DNA of 36,387 bases from an uncultured Desulfuromonadales bacterium. GTDB lineage: Bacteria > Desulfobacterota > Desulfuromonadia > Desulfuromonadales > Geopsychrobacteraceae. The stretch covers positions 1-36,387 of the forward strand of contig CALZHQ010000012.1 in NCBI GenBank assembly GCA_945787295.1, given 5' to 3'. The notes under the pieces were generated by a model. It was not told where the DNA came from and did not search any database. It saw only the letters and a program-made list of their open reading frames with translations. Below are positions 24,851-33,276 of the stretch, piece by piece (position 1 is the first letter of the stretch; each line of letters begins with the position of its first letter). The position numbers were made by a program, and so were the translations under genes.

Positions 24851-27106
24851 ATGAAAAAATCGGTGCAGTGTCTCTTCAGTACCACTGTCATCTTTGCGCT
24901 ACTTTGCAGCGGAGTCTCTGCGCTTGCCGCGGACCTGAGGATTCCCGGCAACCGGGAGCACCTTTTCCCGGTAATCAGTGACAAGCTCAAGCAGAAAGCT
25001 GCGGCCGGGGAAGAGGTCGCTGTCCTCATCAAGCTGAAGGAGGAATGGGAGCACCCTTCAATTAGAAAGATGACAACCGCAGCTGACCCTGACCGTTTTA
25101 TCAGCAAGCAGGATATCAAGAAGCTGCAAAAAAAAGTCCTGGAGTATTCCTTTGCCCCCGAAGAACGCAAAAAAGACATCAAAGTTATTCATAAGCTGGA
25201 TAACATTCCGTGGTTTACAGGCAGGATTAATCGGAAGGCCTTTGAAAAACTGAAGGTCCATCCCAATGTTGCCATCATAGCAGAGGACACCAGGATTAAT
25301 GCCCACCTTGCGGAAAGCGGCCCGCTGATTGATGCGGACGCCGTTCATGACGCGGGCTATGGAGGTGCCGGGGTGACAGTTGCTGTCATCGACAGCGGCA
25401 TTGATACCGATCACCCTGACTTGCAGAATGACCTTCTCTGGGAAGAATGCTTTTTATACCACGGCTGCCCAGGAGGCGGCGGCGGGTTCGGCGAATCCAG
25501 GGCCAGTGGCCCAGGCAGCGCCGAAGATGGATACGGACATGGAACGCATGTTTCAGGGATAATTACTTCCGGGCACATAAGCTATAAGGGGATCGCGCCT
25601 GATACTAAAATTGTGGCACTTAAGGTCCTTGATGACGCTGGCAATGGTTGGACTTCTGATATCTTGGCGGCCTTAGACTGGACAGTCAGCAATAAAGATA
25701 TATATGGCATCAGCGTCGTCAATATGAGCCTTGGGACAAATCTTGGCTATACCGGTAATTGCGATGCGTTGAACCAGGCGGCCGCCACTGCGGCGGACGC
25801 CGCCAAGGCTGCCGGCATTGTGCTGTTTGCAAGTTCCGGCAATGATGCCTACACGACGGGCATCAGTGAACCGGCATGCCTGTCTTCGGTTGTTTCCGTC
25901 GGGGCAGTTTACGATGCTGATGTGCATGCCATGAATTGGAGTGTATGCATGGATTCGCAAACCGATGCGGATCAACTCGTATGTTTCAGCAATGTATCAG
26001 CGGAACTCGATATTCTCGCTCCAGGTGCAACAATTGATTCCTCCGGCCTGGGAGGAGGAATCAGCAATTTTTCCGGGACTTCAATGGCATCACCCCATGC
26101 AGCAGGATTAGCGGCGCTGATGCTCCAGAAAAACCCTTTCCTGTCGCCGGATGACATTGAGAACCTATTAGAAAGTACAGGTGTCCCCCTATATGATGCC
26201 AGGGTTGATGTTATCTTTCCTCGTGTTGAAGCGGTCGGGGCATTGAATGCGACCCCAGGCCCACATCCCACCTTGACACTCACCACCGACGGGAGTGGCA
26301 GCGGAACACTGACCGGTGCAGGCACCTACAACTATGCTGAGGTTGCCACGGTTACAGCCACGACTGACAGCGGCTCGGTCTTTGAGGGCTGGAGCGGTCC
26401 GGATGCAGCTGAATGCCATTTCGGCTCAGTAAATATGACAGAGGATAAAAGCTGTCATGCAACGTTTGCCCTGGACAACTGCCCGTCCGACCCCCTGAAA
26501 ACCGAACCGGGCGCCTGTGGCTGTGGCGTGCCTGATTCTGACGCGGACAGCGATGGCACGCCGGATTGTATTGATCCTGATGATGACAATGATGGCACGC
26601 CGGATGTCAATGATCCTGATGATGACAATGATGGCATGCCGGATGTTTATGAGCTGGCGCATGGATTTAATCCACTTGCTGCCTATGATGCCATCCTTGA
26701 CCCCGACGGCGACGGATTAAGCAATCTGGAAGAATATTATTCGGGCACGGACCCGCATGCTATCGATACGGATAAAGACGGAGTCGCCGATGGTTTTGAC
26801 GGGTCTCCTCTTGATGACCAGCAAAGTTCATGTCTTGTCCCGGTCCAAAACAGTGTAACCCTTGCAAGCTTTACGACTGTCCAGGCCGCCGTTGATGGCC
26901 CCGATGCTCTTGATTATCACGCTATTCAGGTTACAGCCGCAGACTTCAGCGAAGCTATTGCATATGATCGAAATACCATTTTGAGTTTGGCTGGAGGATA
27001 CTACTGCAGCTATTCCAATAATCCCTCAACCTCATCGATTACTTCCCTGATAATCAGGAATGGCACAATCATCGTTGATAATATCGTTATTCAAGCACAA
27101 CCTTGA
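24851..27106 (+). CDS. Secreted subtilisin-like (S8) serine protease
   Basis: This 751-residue exported protease has a signal peptide (MKKSVQCLF start, cleavage likely after SALAA). An inhibitor-I9-like propeptide follows (VAVLIKLKEEW), then the S8 catalytic domain with Asp181 (VAVIDSGIDTDHPD), His230 (GHGTHVSG) and Ser411 (SGTSMASPHAAG). After it comes a beta repeat module (SVFEGWSGPDAAECHF), then thrombospondin-3-type calcium repeats (DPDDDNDGTPDV and DPDGDGLSNLEEY). The tail is a beta-helix-like segment ending LIIRNGTIIVDNIVIQAQP that I associate with Geobacter-type secreted proteins. ATG 24851 has AAGGAAAG before it and starts the signal peptide; the longer frame from 24779 adds a non-signal leader. 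Base use looks less GC-biased than in the eCIS genes, so it is probably not part of that operon. Confidence 0.92.
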   Translation: MKKSVQCLFSTTVIFALLCSGVSALAADLRIPGNREHLFPVISDKLKQKAAAGEEVAVLIKLKEEWEHPSIRKMTTAADPDRFISKQDIKKLQKKVLEYSFAPEERKKDIKVIHKLDNIPWFTGRINRKAFEKLKVHPNVAIIAEDTRINAHLAESGPLIDADAVHDAGYGGAGVTVAVIDSGIDTDHPDLQNDLLWEECFLYHGCPGGGGGFGESRASGPGSAEDGYGHGTHVSGIITSGHISYKGIAPDTKIVALKVLDDAGNGWTSDILAALDWTVSNKDIYGISVVNMSLGTNLGYTGNCDALNQAAATAADAAKAAGIVLFASSGNDAYTTGISEPACLSSVVSVGAVYDADVHAMNWSVCMDSQTDADQLVCFSNVSAELDILAPGATIDSSGLGGGISNFSGTSMASPHAAGLAALMLQKNPFLSPDDIENLLESTGVPLYDARVDVIFPRVEAVGALNATPGPHPTLTLTTDGSGSGTLTGAGTYNYAEVATVTATTDSGSVFEGWSGPDAAECHFGSVNMTEDKSCHATFALDNCPSDPLKTEPGACGCGVPDSDADSDGTPDCIDPDDDNDGTPDVNDPDDDNDGMPDVYELAHGFNPLAAYDAILDPDGDGLSNLEEYYSGTDPHAIDTDKDGVADGFDGSPLDDQQSSCLVPVQNSVTLASFTTVQAAVDGPDALDYHAIQVTAADFSEAIAYDRNTILSLAGGYYCSYSNNPSTSSITSLIIRNGTIIVDNIVIQAQP
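26573..26650 (+). repeat. 39-bp tandem repeat coding calcium-binding units
   Basis: Two nearly identical 39-bp copies (26573-26611 and 26612-26650) encode DPDDDNDG(T/M)PDV plus one residue, typical thrombospondin type-3 calcium loops. Near identity at DNA level suggests recent duplication and possible copy-number variation between strains. Confidence 0.85.
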
Positions 27107-27169
27107 AGTTTGAAGACTCAAAATTGTAAGTTTTGACAAGGCAAAAAAAACTACGAGCGGAGCAATAAT

Positions 27170-27202
27170 AAAGGCCGGGGCATTTGCCACCGGCCTTTTA
27201 TT
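27170..27202. terminator. Bidirectional rho-independent terminator
   Basis: Arms AAAGGCCGG (27170-27178) and CCGGCCTTT (27190-27198) enclose an 11-base loop. TTTTATT follows on the + strand and TTTATTATT on the - strand. It lies between the converging protease and acetate kinase genes, so it can end both. Confidence 0.9.
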
Positions 27203-27215
27203 CGTTGCAGATCTT

Positions 27216-28481
27216 TTACTTCCGCTGGAATGTGCTCTCCGCAAAAGAGTATTTGAAGTTCATGTGGTCGGTGTAGGTCTCTTCGAGAATCGCAACCACA
27301 TCTTCGGTGAACACCAGCTCTTCGTCAGTTGGAATAACGAAGACCTTGACTGGCGAATCGGCAGTGGTGATCATGGTCTCTTTCTTGCGAGTCATGGTGT
27401 TGCGGTTCTTTTCCTTGTCGAGCTTGATGCCGATATGCTCGAGGTCCTCCAGGGCTTTCTCACGGATTAACCAGCCCATCTCACCGACGCCGGCAGTAAA
27501 GACGACGGCATCGAGACGGCCAAGGGCGGCACAGTAGGAGCCGATATATTTTTTCAATCGATAGCCTTCGATGTCGAGCGCCAGCTGGCAGCGCTCGTTG
27601 CCAGCTTCTGCAGCTTCGATCACGTCACGCCGGTCGGTGAATTCGCCGGTCACACCCAGAACTCCCGATTTCTTGTTCAGGACGCTGTCGATCTCTTTCG
27701 GCGAGTACCCTTCGCGTTCCATGATAAAGGCCGGAATCGCCGGGTCGATATCCCCGCAGCGGGTTCCCATGACCGCACCTTCGAGGGGGGTCAGGCCCAT
27801 CGAGGTATCGACCGAGATACCATTTTTAATCGCCGAATGGGAGACGCCATTTCCGATGTGCATGGTGATGATGTTGCACTCTTTCGGGTCCTTGCCGAGC
27901 AGGACCGAGGCCCGCTTTGAGACATACAGATGGCTGGTGCCGTGGAAGCCATAGCGGCGCACCCCATGCTTTTCGTACCATTCGTAAGGAACCGGATAGG
28001 TATAGGCTGCCTCAGGCATGGTTTGATGGAATGCGGTATCGAAGATCGCAATGTGCGGGACGTCAGGCAGGTTAGCTTGCGCAGCTTCGATCCCGGAGAT
28101 GTTTGGCGGATTGTGCAGTGGTGCCAGATGCTGAACCTCCTTGATCGCGTCAAGGACTTCATCGTCGATCATCACTGAGCGGGTGAACTTCTCACCACCG
28201 TGGACGACACGGTGACCGACGGCGGAAATCTCTGCCATTTCGGCAACGACACCATGCTCTTTGTCGGTGAGAATTTTGACGATCAGGTGAACAGCGGTTT
28301 TGTGATCAGGGCACTCATACTCTTCACGATAAGTTTCCCGGCCGGGGACTTCGTGGATGATGTAGGAGTCGCCGATGGTGACACGTTCGACCATCCCTTT
28401 GGCGATGACTTCTTTTTTCTTCCAGTCGAAGAGTTGATATTTAACCGAAGAACTACCACAGTTTAGAGCAAGAATATCCAT
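27216..28481 (-). CDS. ackA: Acetate kinase
   Basis: This 421-residue cytoplasmic enzyme interconverts acetate + ATP and acetyl phosphate + ADP. The family signatures are all present: MDILALNCGSSSVKYQLFDW at the start, VGHRVVHGGEKF, HIAIFDTAFHQTMPEAAYTY, RRYGFHGTSHLYVS, HIGNGVSHSAIKNG with SVDTSMGLTPLEG, and FTAGVGEMG. Length fits the ~400-residue family plus a short C-terminal extension. AAGGAGG precedes the ATG on the - strand. The usual partner, phosphotransacetylase, is not adjacent: a ferredoxin lies upstream and the protease downstream. In this kind of organism the enzyme should feed acetate into, or drain acetyl-CoA from, central metabolism. Confidence 0.98.
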   Translation of the reverse strand: MDILALNCGSSSVKYQLFDWKKKEVIAKGMVERVTIGDSYIIHEVPGRETYREEYECPDHKTAVHLIVKILTDKEHGVVAEMAEISAVGHRVVHGGEKFTRSVMIDDEVLDAIKEVQHLAPLHNPPNISGIEAAQANLPDVPHIAIFDTAFHQTMPEAAYTYPVPYEWYEKHGVRRYGFHGTSHLYVSKRASVLLGKDPKECNIITMHIGNGVSHSAIKNGISVDTSMGLTPLEGAVMGTRCGDIDPAIPAFIMEREGYSPKEIDSVLNKKSGVLGVTGEFTDRRDVIEAAEAGNERCQLALDIEGYRLKKYIGSYCAALGRLDAVVFTAGVGEMGWLIREKALEDLEHIGIKLDKEKNRNTMTRKKETMITTADSPVKVFVIPTDEELVFTEDVVAILEETYTDHMNFKYSFAESTFQRK

Positions 28482-28778
28482 TGATTATGCCTCCTTGATG
28501 GTATTTTACGTCAGCGAGCTATTTTAGTGATAATAAAAAAACGTTTTATTTTTGCTTAAAGATTTAATTGAGATATCTGATAATAGGACAAAAGCCCTGT
28601 ACTCTAAAGGGGTTGCCGAGTAAAAAGAGCGTACAATCTAGCCTGAAAAACCAGATCATGGCAAGGGTTTTTCTGGGCTGGACAGCCGCAGCAAGATCGG
28701 GTAAAGTTGACGCCGACCTAAACACAGCGCCCGTGTATGGGCGTTGGATTATCTCACTATTTGAGGAGGAGAAAAACA
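28482..28778. other. Divergent intergenic region between ackA and ferredoxin gene
   Basis: About 300 bp separate two divergently transcribed genes, so promoters for both should lie here. The ackA side is A/T-rich with several TAAAAT-like hexamers on the - strand; none has a convincing -35 partner. On the + strand a TTGCCG (near 28612) and TACAAT (near 28632) are too close together for a standard sigma-70 promoter. Short frames on both strands lack ribosome sites and I do not regard them as genes. Confidence 0.45.
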
Positions 28779-28949
28779 ATGGCTTACGCAATTTCTGAAG
28801 AATGTATTGCTTGTGGTGCATGTCTAGATTCCTGCCCGGTTGGCGCAATTGCTGAAGGTGATCCGATCTACGTGATCGACGCTGCCACATGTACTGACTG
28901 CGCTGCATGCGTAGACACCTGCCCGGTGACTGCAATCGCTGAAGCTTAA
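28779..28949 (+). CDS. 2[4Fe-4S] ferredoxin, clostridial type
   Basis: This 56-residue low-potential electron carrier has two classical cluster motifs, CIACGACLDSCPVGAI and CTDCAACVDTCPVTAI. Each gives three cysteines of one cluster and the distal CP of the other. Length and symmetry match clostridial 2[4Fe-4S] ferredoxins. GAGGAGG lies before the ATG; the in-frame codons upstream (from 28737) read through the ribosome site and are not part of the protein. It is monocistronic, followed by a strong terminator. Likely partners are pyruvate or 2-oxoglutarate:ferredoxin oxidoreductases elsewhere in the genome. Confidence 0.97.
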   Translation: MAYAISEECIACGACLDSCPVGAIAEGDPIYVIDAATCTDCAACVDTCPVTAIAEA

Positions 28950-28977
28950 TCGAGCGGTTTGAAGTGATTCAGAGAAG

Positions 28978-29007
28978 CGGCGGCTAGCAATAGTCGCCGT
29001 TTTTTTT
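28978..29007 (+). terminator. Rho-independent terminator after ferredoxin gene
   Basis: A 9-bp stem with one G-U pair (28978-28986 with 28991-28999, loop GCAA) is followed by eight T residues. The GNRA-type loop and long T tract make this a strong terminator on the + strand, insulating the converging DUF3426 gene. Confidence 0.92.
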
Positions 29008-29038
29008 GTTTATTTGGTGATGGTTTGCCCGGGAGGGA

Positions 29039-30241
29039 TTATTCGGTTGCCGCTTTTGATGAAGTGACGTCGACGCTGAATTCGGAGAGTTCTCGTGGCA
29101 GATCGCGAAAGGCGATGGTGAAGGGGATCGCTTCTTTGCTGTTGACTTTCATGTTGTTCAGCGCTTTGCCGAATTGATTGCCCATCATCTCTTCGAGCTT
29201 CTTGAACGGTAATGTTTGCAACTCCTGATCATTGATCGGGTTGCCGCAGAAGATTGTCTTCTGCAACAGCGGCTTACCGTTCTGATCGAAAATCACCCCT
29301 TTAACCTGGATGGCCGCGCGCGGTTCACTGTAGTTGTTGGTTGCTTCACCGCGAATGACGAAAAGTTCCCCTACTTCCTGGTTATTGATGAATTTGCCTT
29401 CCAGGTTTGTCAGGGCGATCCGCCCCGACTCCGTCGACTTTCCCTGCTGTTGCCCAATAATCTGCTGGATAACTTGTTCGATCTGCTCCGGTCCATTGAT
29501 GTAGTAGAGGGCACCACCGATAATGACCAGCCCCAAAATAAGCAGTAACAGAATGCGCATGAAGCTCGATCCTGCCCCGCTCTTTTTTTTCGCCACTGGG
29601 GCTGTGATGACCGGTTCCGCTTCAGCTTCCGCTTCTTCAACTTCGGCAAAGACATTCTCAATCGCTTCTTCAACCGCCACCGGCTCGGGTTCAATCTTCT
29701 CTGCTTCCTGCTCTTTTGCCGTTTCTGCTGCCTTCATCTCATCTGTTGGCGCAGAGAAACTGAAAGTCTCTTCTGCGTCTGAATCAACCGCACCTGCTTC
29801 GGTGGCTGCTTCGAACTGCTCGGTATTTTCCTCTTCGCTGCCGAAGGTGAAGTTATCATCTTCAGTTTCTGTTGAATCCAGTTCGCGGAACTGTTCGTAG
29901 CTGAAGCTTTCCTCAGTATTGTCGGCAACCGTAAAGCTTTCTCCTGTGTCCTTGTCAGGGGCAATCGGCTGCTCTGCTGCGGGGACCTGTGCAGTGAATG
30001 TCGGCTGCGGAGTCGGACTTTCGGGGGTGGGGTCCGGCTCCGACACCGGTTCCGAAACCGCTGCTGTCGGCTCGTCCTCTGTCAACGGGACGTCTTCAAA
30101 CACAGGAGCTTCTTCTGGTGCCGGTTTTTCTGCAAGAAAAACATGTTTGCAGCGAGCACAGCGGACTTTCGCGCCGCTGGCTGGAATGCGGTCAGGATTT
30201 ACGCGGAACTTGGTTGAACACTCAGGACAGGAAATGACCAT
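29039..30241 (-). CDS. MJ0042 zinc-ribbon / DUF3426 membrane protein
   Basis: This 400-residue protein has an N-terminal MJ0042-type zinc ribbon (CPEC at 5-8, CARC at 28-31). A long acidic, Glu/Pro-rich disordered linker follows to about residue 220, then a single membrane helix (RILLLLILGLVIIGGALYYI, about 228-247) and a C-terminal DUF3426 domain (ALTNLEGKFINNQEVGELFV, then PRAAIQVKGVIFD). The ribbon should face the cytoplasm and the DUF3426 domain the periplasm. The family is widespread in delta-proteobacterial lineages; its function is not known, though envelope sensing is plausible. AAGGAGAG precedes the start. It lies about 70 bp downstream of hpt on the same strand and may be co-transcribed with it. 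Confidence 0.88.
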   Translation of the reverse strand: MVISCPECSTKFRVNPDRIPASGAKVRCARCKHVFLAEKPAPEEAPVFEDVPLTEDEPTAAVSEPVSEPDPTPESPTPQPTFTAQVPAAEQPIAPDKDTGESFTVADNTEESFSYEQFRELDSTETEDDNFTFGSEEENTEQFEAATEAGAVDSDAEETFSFSAPTDEMKAAETAKEQEAEKIEPEPVAVEEAIENVFAEVEEAEAEAEPVITAPVAKKKSGAGSSFMRILLLLILGLVIIGGALYYINGPEQIEQVIQQIIGQQQGKSTESGRIALTNLEGKFINNQEVGELFVIRGEATNNYSEPRAAIQVKGVIFDQNGKPLLQKTIFCGNPINDQELQTLPFKKLEEMMGNQFGKALNNMKVNSKEAIPFTIAFRDLPRELSEFSVDVTSSKAATE

Positions 30242-30311
30242 CTGACTCTCTCCTTTGCCAGGAGCCCGACTGGCGGGCTAGCTGGAAACCATAAACATTA
30301 CAAGGCAGCAA

Positions 30312-30839
30312 TCAGGACTCTTCTACCAGATATATGTCGGGCAGATTGCGATAGCGCTCGTCATGATCCAGGCCGTAACCGATAATGAAACCATCATCCA
30401 TGCTGATGCCGACATAGTCTGCTTCGATTTCGACCTCACGTCTTGCCCGCTTGTCGATCAGGGTGCAGATCTTAAGCGAACGAGGTTGTTGTAACAATAA
30501 TTTATTGTAAAGGCATTCCAAGGTATAGCCGCTGTCAACGATGTCTTCAACGATAATGACATCCCGATCACGGATCGGCATTTCCAGTTCTTTGCGAAAT
30601 TCTATGATGCCGGATGTCTGGGTGCCCGATCCATAACTGGCAAGGCGCACAAAATCGACAACCGATGGTGACTCGATTTCTCGGATCAGATCGGCTATAA
30701 ACAGGAAAGAGCCTTTGAGGACTCCGACCAGCATGACTTCTTGCGCACCATAATCGCGGCTGATTTCTTGTCCGAGGCGTCGGACTTCAGAGGCTATTTT
30801 TTCACGAGAAAAAAGGATTTTGCGGTTCTGCTCCGCCAT
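30312..30839 (-). CDS. hpt: Hypoxanthine phosphoribosyltransferase
   Basis: This 175-residue purine-salvage enzyme converts hypoxanthine or guanine plus PRPP into IMP or GMP. The PRPP-binding loop is VIIVEDIVDSGYTL, with the usual DTG replaced by DSG. Other signatures are VLKGSFLFIADLIREI near the N-terminus, ASYGSGTQTSG in the flexible catalytic loop, and VGISMDDGFIIGYGLD near the C-terminus with the conserved base-binding aromatic and the DE pair (DHDERYRNLPDI). I start it at MAEQNRK (30839), matching the ~175-residue family length; the frame runs 25 codons further upstream without family resemblance. A GGAG lies about 11 bases upstream. Confidence 0.95.
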   Translation of the reverse strand: MAEQNRKILFSREKIASEVRRLGQEISRDYGAQEVMLVGVLKGSFLFIADLIREIESPSVVDFVRLASYGSGTQTSGIIEFRKELEMPIRDRDVIIVEDIVDSGYTLECLYNKLLLQQPRSLKICTLIDKRARREVEIEADYVGISMDDGFIIGYGLDHDERYRNLPDIYLVEES

Positions 30840-30930
30840 AAAAAATTTAACTCCATAAGTAGATATGATTAACGGCAATCTATAGCAGGAAGGGGGCGGC
30901 CCTGTCAAATGCAACCCGTGTTCATGCGGG

Positions 30931-30958
30931 TGTTTTATAAAAGATTTTGTGCTATGAT
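30931..30958 (+). promoter_or_regulatory. Possible sigma-70 promoter for the DUF1573-Rieske-cytochrome genes
   Basis: An extended -10 element TGCTATGAT (hexamer TATGAT at 30953-30958) lies about 44 bp before the DUF1573 start. Sixteen bases upstream is a weak -35 hexamer TGTTTT. The extended TG motif can compensate for the poor -35. No other candidate stands out in the gap to the divergent hpt gene. Confidence 0.4.
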
Positions 30959-31001
30959 TCAGAGCTGTTAGAACACTGAACTAAACGGAAAGGATTGGAC
31001 T

Positions 31002-31682
31002 GTGAATCGTTGGATGATTGTTCTTGTTTTGCTGCTTGGTAGTGTTACTTCTGTTTTGTCTGCTCCACAACTGGCGACCGAAGCCGTCAATTATGATTTC
31101 GGCGACATTATCCAGGGTGAAAAGGTCGAATATGTTTTCCGCTTTCGAAACACTGGCGACGAAATTCTGGAAGTCGGAAATGTCCGCAGCTCCTGTGGTT
31201 GTACGGCAGCTCTTTTGTCAGCGAAACGGATTGCTGCCGGTGACACCGGTGAGTTGAAAACGACCTTCGATTCAACCCGTTTCAAAGGGGGAGTCAATAA
31301 AGTTGTCACCATCGATACCAACGATCCCAAGGTCCCACAACTTGTTTTTTCCATGCACGGCAATGTCAAAGCCGAACTTTTGCTGCAGCCGGAACGCGTG
31401 AATTGGGGGAAAGTTCCGCGAGATGCCCCATTGACGTCGAAAGTAATCATCACCAATCAGGGCTCGGCGTCAGTTAATCTCCAGCCGCCACGAGCGACTG
31501 ATCCAGCTGTTTCGGCCGAATTGAATGGCCTTCAATTGAAGCCAGGAGCTCAGGTCGAACTGGAAATCGCAGCTAAATTCCCGGAACAGAAAAAACGTAT
31601 CGGCGGCTATGTTATAATTGCCACCGATTATCCCAAAGTTCCACAGTTAAGAGTGTCTGTGTCGGCACGACTATCTGAATAA
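31002..31682 (+). CDS. Exported DUF1573 protein
   Basis: This 226-residue protein has a signal peptide (MNRWMIVLVLLLGSVTSVLS) and then a DUF1573 Ig-like beta domain: YDFGDIIQGEKVEYVFRFRN, the hallmark SSCGCTAA cysteine motif, and VVTIDTNDPKVPQLVF. A second, cysteine-free copy of the fold follows from about residue 130 (VNWGKVPRDAPLTSKVIITN). The start is GTG at 31002 with AGGA upstream. DUF1573 proteins are periplasmic or surface proteins with no settled function. Here it precedes the Rieske and cytochrome b genes by 47 bp on the same strand, so it may share their transcript and assist the redox complex; that link is inference. Confidence 0.88.
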   Translation: MNRWMIVLVLLLGSVTSVLSAPQLATEAVNYDFGDIIQGEKVEYVFRFRNTGDEILEVGNVRSSCGCTAALLSAKRIAAGDTGELKTTFDSTRFKGGVNKVVTIDTNDPKVPQLVFSMHGNVKAELLLQPERVNWGKVPRDAPLTSKVIITNQGSASVNLQPPRATDPAVSAELNGLQLKPGAQVELEIAAKFPEQKKRIGGYVIIATDYPKVPQLRVSVSARLSE

Positions 31683-31729
31683 ATATTTATATAGCCATAC
31701 ACTTTACTGCCGTTTATCGAGGAGTTTTT

Positions 31730-32164
31730 ATGAGCGATACGCTTGGCAAGTCGAATGACCGGAGGACCTTTCTCTGGATCATCATGGGGGGCATCGGAGC
31801 GGTTATTGCCGGTGCTTTTTCCTGGCCACTGTTCCGTTTTTTATCACCTATAGACAAGGGCGGGACGGAGCAGCAGGTGCGGATTTCCCGTGAGCAGATT
31901 CCCGTTGGGAATGCACATTTCTTCTCTTTTCAAGGCCGTCCTGCCGTGCTGCTGCAGCCCTCTGCCGGAGAGTTTTTGGCGCTCAGTGCGGTCTGCACGC
32001 ACCTCGGATGTATTGTTAAATGGGTCGATGAGTCTCAGGAATTTCTTTGTCCCTGCCATGGTGGCCGGTTCTCGACTGCCGGACAGGTTCTTGGTGGCCC
32101 ACCACCGGAACCGTTGGAAACTTATGCTGTTGCGCTTGAAGGTGACGAGATCCTGATCGGCTAA
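31730..32164 (+). CDS. Rieske iron-sulfur protein of a quinol oxidoreductase
   Basis: This 144-residue protein has an N-terminal Tat-like segment (NDRRTFLW) and one membrane anchor (IIMGGIGAVIAGAFSWPLF). The [2Fe-2S] site is formed by CTHLGC (C89, H91, C94) and CPCHGG (C107, C109, H110). The downstream GGPPPEPLETY loop matches b6f/bc-type Rieske proteins. C94 and C109 can form the usual structural disulfide. It is followed after 11 bp by cytochrome b and then by a pentaheme cytochrome. It should take electrons from menaquinol at the outer face of the inner membrane and pass them to the cytochrome c partner. Confidence 0.97.
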   Translation: MSDTLGKSNDRRTFLWIIMGGIGAVIAGAFSWPLFRFLSPIDKGGTEQQVRISREQIPVGNAHFFSFQGRPAVLLQPSAGEFLALSAVCTHLGCIVKWVDESQEFLCPCHGGRFSTAGQVLGGPPPEPLETYAVALEGDEILIG

Positions 32165-32175
32165 GGAGGCCTGAG

Positions 32176-33276
32176 ATGAAGTTACAGAAAGACGCTATGG
32201 ACTGGCTCGACAGCCGCCTGGGAGTTCGCGAATTACTGCACCAGAATCTCGGAGGCTACCTGCTGCCACGCAATATCAATATCTGGTACACCATGGGTGC
32301 GGTCCTGATGGCCATGTTCGGGTTGCAGTTTCTCACCGGAATTCTGCTGTTGATTTACTATGTGCCGGATACGGAAAAGGCTTTTGCCAGTGTAACCTTT
32401 ATTATGAACGAGGTCCCGTACGGCTGGCTGATCCGATATTTACATGTGGTCGGTTCGAACCTGATCATGGTGTTTCTGCTGCTGCACATGCTCTCGGTCC
32501 TCTTTATGAGCAGTTACAAGCGACCCCGCGAATTGACCTGGCTGTCCGGATTCATACTTCTTAACATGGGATTTGTTTTCTGCCTGACAGGTTATCTGTT
32601 GCCCTGGAGCCAGCTTTCCTTCTGGGCGACGACTGTTGCAACCGACGCCGCCGGAGCGATCCCGGTGATCGGCGATTATCTGATAGAGTTCCTGCGTGGC
32701 GGCCCATCTGTCGGTGAAGCGACCCTTGGTCGATTTTTTGCCCTGCATGTCATGGGGCTGCCGATGGCGTTTCTCGGTCTGGTCGGTTTTCACCTGTTCT
32801 GTGTTCGGCGGGTCGGCATTTCCAGTGCTCCTTTCGGTGATCATTACAAGCCGACAGAATTGACGAAAAGTTTCCATCATGAAGAGCACTTCGGCGGGGT
32901 ACCGTTCCATCCCAACTACACCGTCAAAGACATTGCGATGGTTTTTTTCGCCCTGGCGCTACTTGTGGCCATCACTTTTTATGCTCCCTGGTTGTTTATC
33001 CCGCTCGATGCGTTAACTCCAGCAGATCCTTATGTGACCCCTGAGCATATCAAGCCTGAGTGGTACTTCCTGTGGGCCTATCAGACATTAAAGATTTTCC
33101 CCAGTGAGTTGCTTGGACTGGCGGCCCAGGGAGCGGCGATGGGGTTTTTGGCCATGCTGCCGTTTCTCGATCGCAGCCCGGAGCGGCGTCCGGCCAAGCG
33201 GCCTATCTTTGTCACGCTTTATTTGCTTGGGATACTGATGTTTGTCGGCCTGTCGATTTGGGGGCATTACTCATGA
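32176..33276 (+). CDS. Cytochrome b (b6 plus subunit IV fused)
   Basis: This 366-residue protein is the membrane core of a menaquinol:cytochrome c reductase. It contains the b6-like half with two heme b histidine pairs (RYLHVVGSNLIMVFLLLH and FFALHVMGLPMAFLGLVGFH) and the GYLLPWSQLSFW Qo-site helix. The subunit-IV half has the quinol-site PEWY motif in TPEHIKPEWYFLWAYQTLK. About seven to eight hydrophobic segments are evident. GGAGG precedes the ATG. The stop overlaps the start of the pentaheme gene (ATGA), coupling the two. The fused arrangement is shorter than a full mitochondrial-type cytochrome b, ending in a single helix after the subunit IV part. Confidence 0.97.
   Translation: MKLQKDAMDWLDSRLGVRELLHQNLGGYLLPRNINIWYTMGAVLMAMFGLQFLTGILLLIYYVPDTEKAFASVTFIMNEVPYGWLIRYLHVVGSNLIMVFLLLHMLSVLFMSSYKRPRELTWLSGFILLNMGFVFCLTGYLLPWSQLSFWATTVATDAAGAIPVIGDYLIEFLRGGPSVGEATLGRFFALHVMGLPMAFLGLVGFHLFCVRRVGISSAPFGDHYKPTELTKSFHHEEHFGGVPFHPNYTVKDIAMVFFALALLVAITFYAPWLFIPLDALTPADPYVTPEHIKPEWYFLWAYQTLKIFPSELLGLAAQGAAMGFLAMLPFLDRSPERRPAKRPIFVTLYLLGILMFVGLSIWGHYS

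Noticed and set aside
28568..28798. 76-residue + strand frame before the ferredoxin
   Set aside because: Runs through the ferredoxin ribosome site in another frame, has no start signal and no similarity to any known protein.
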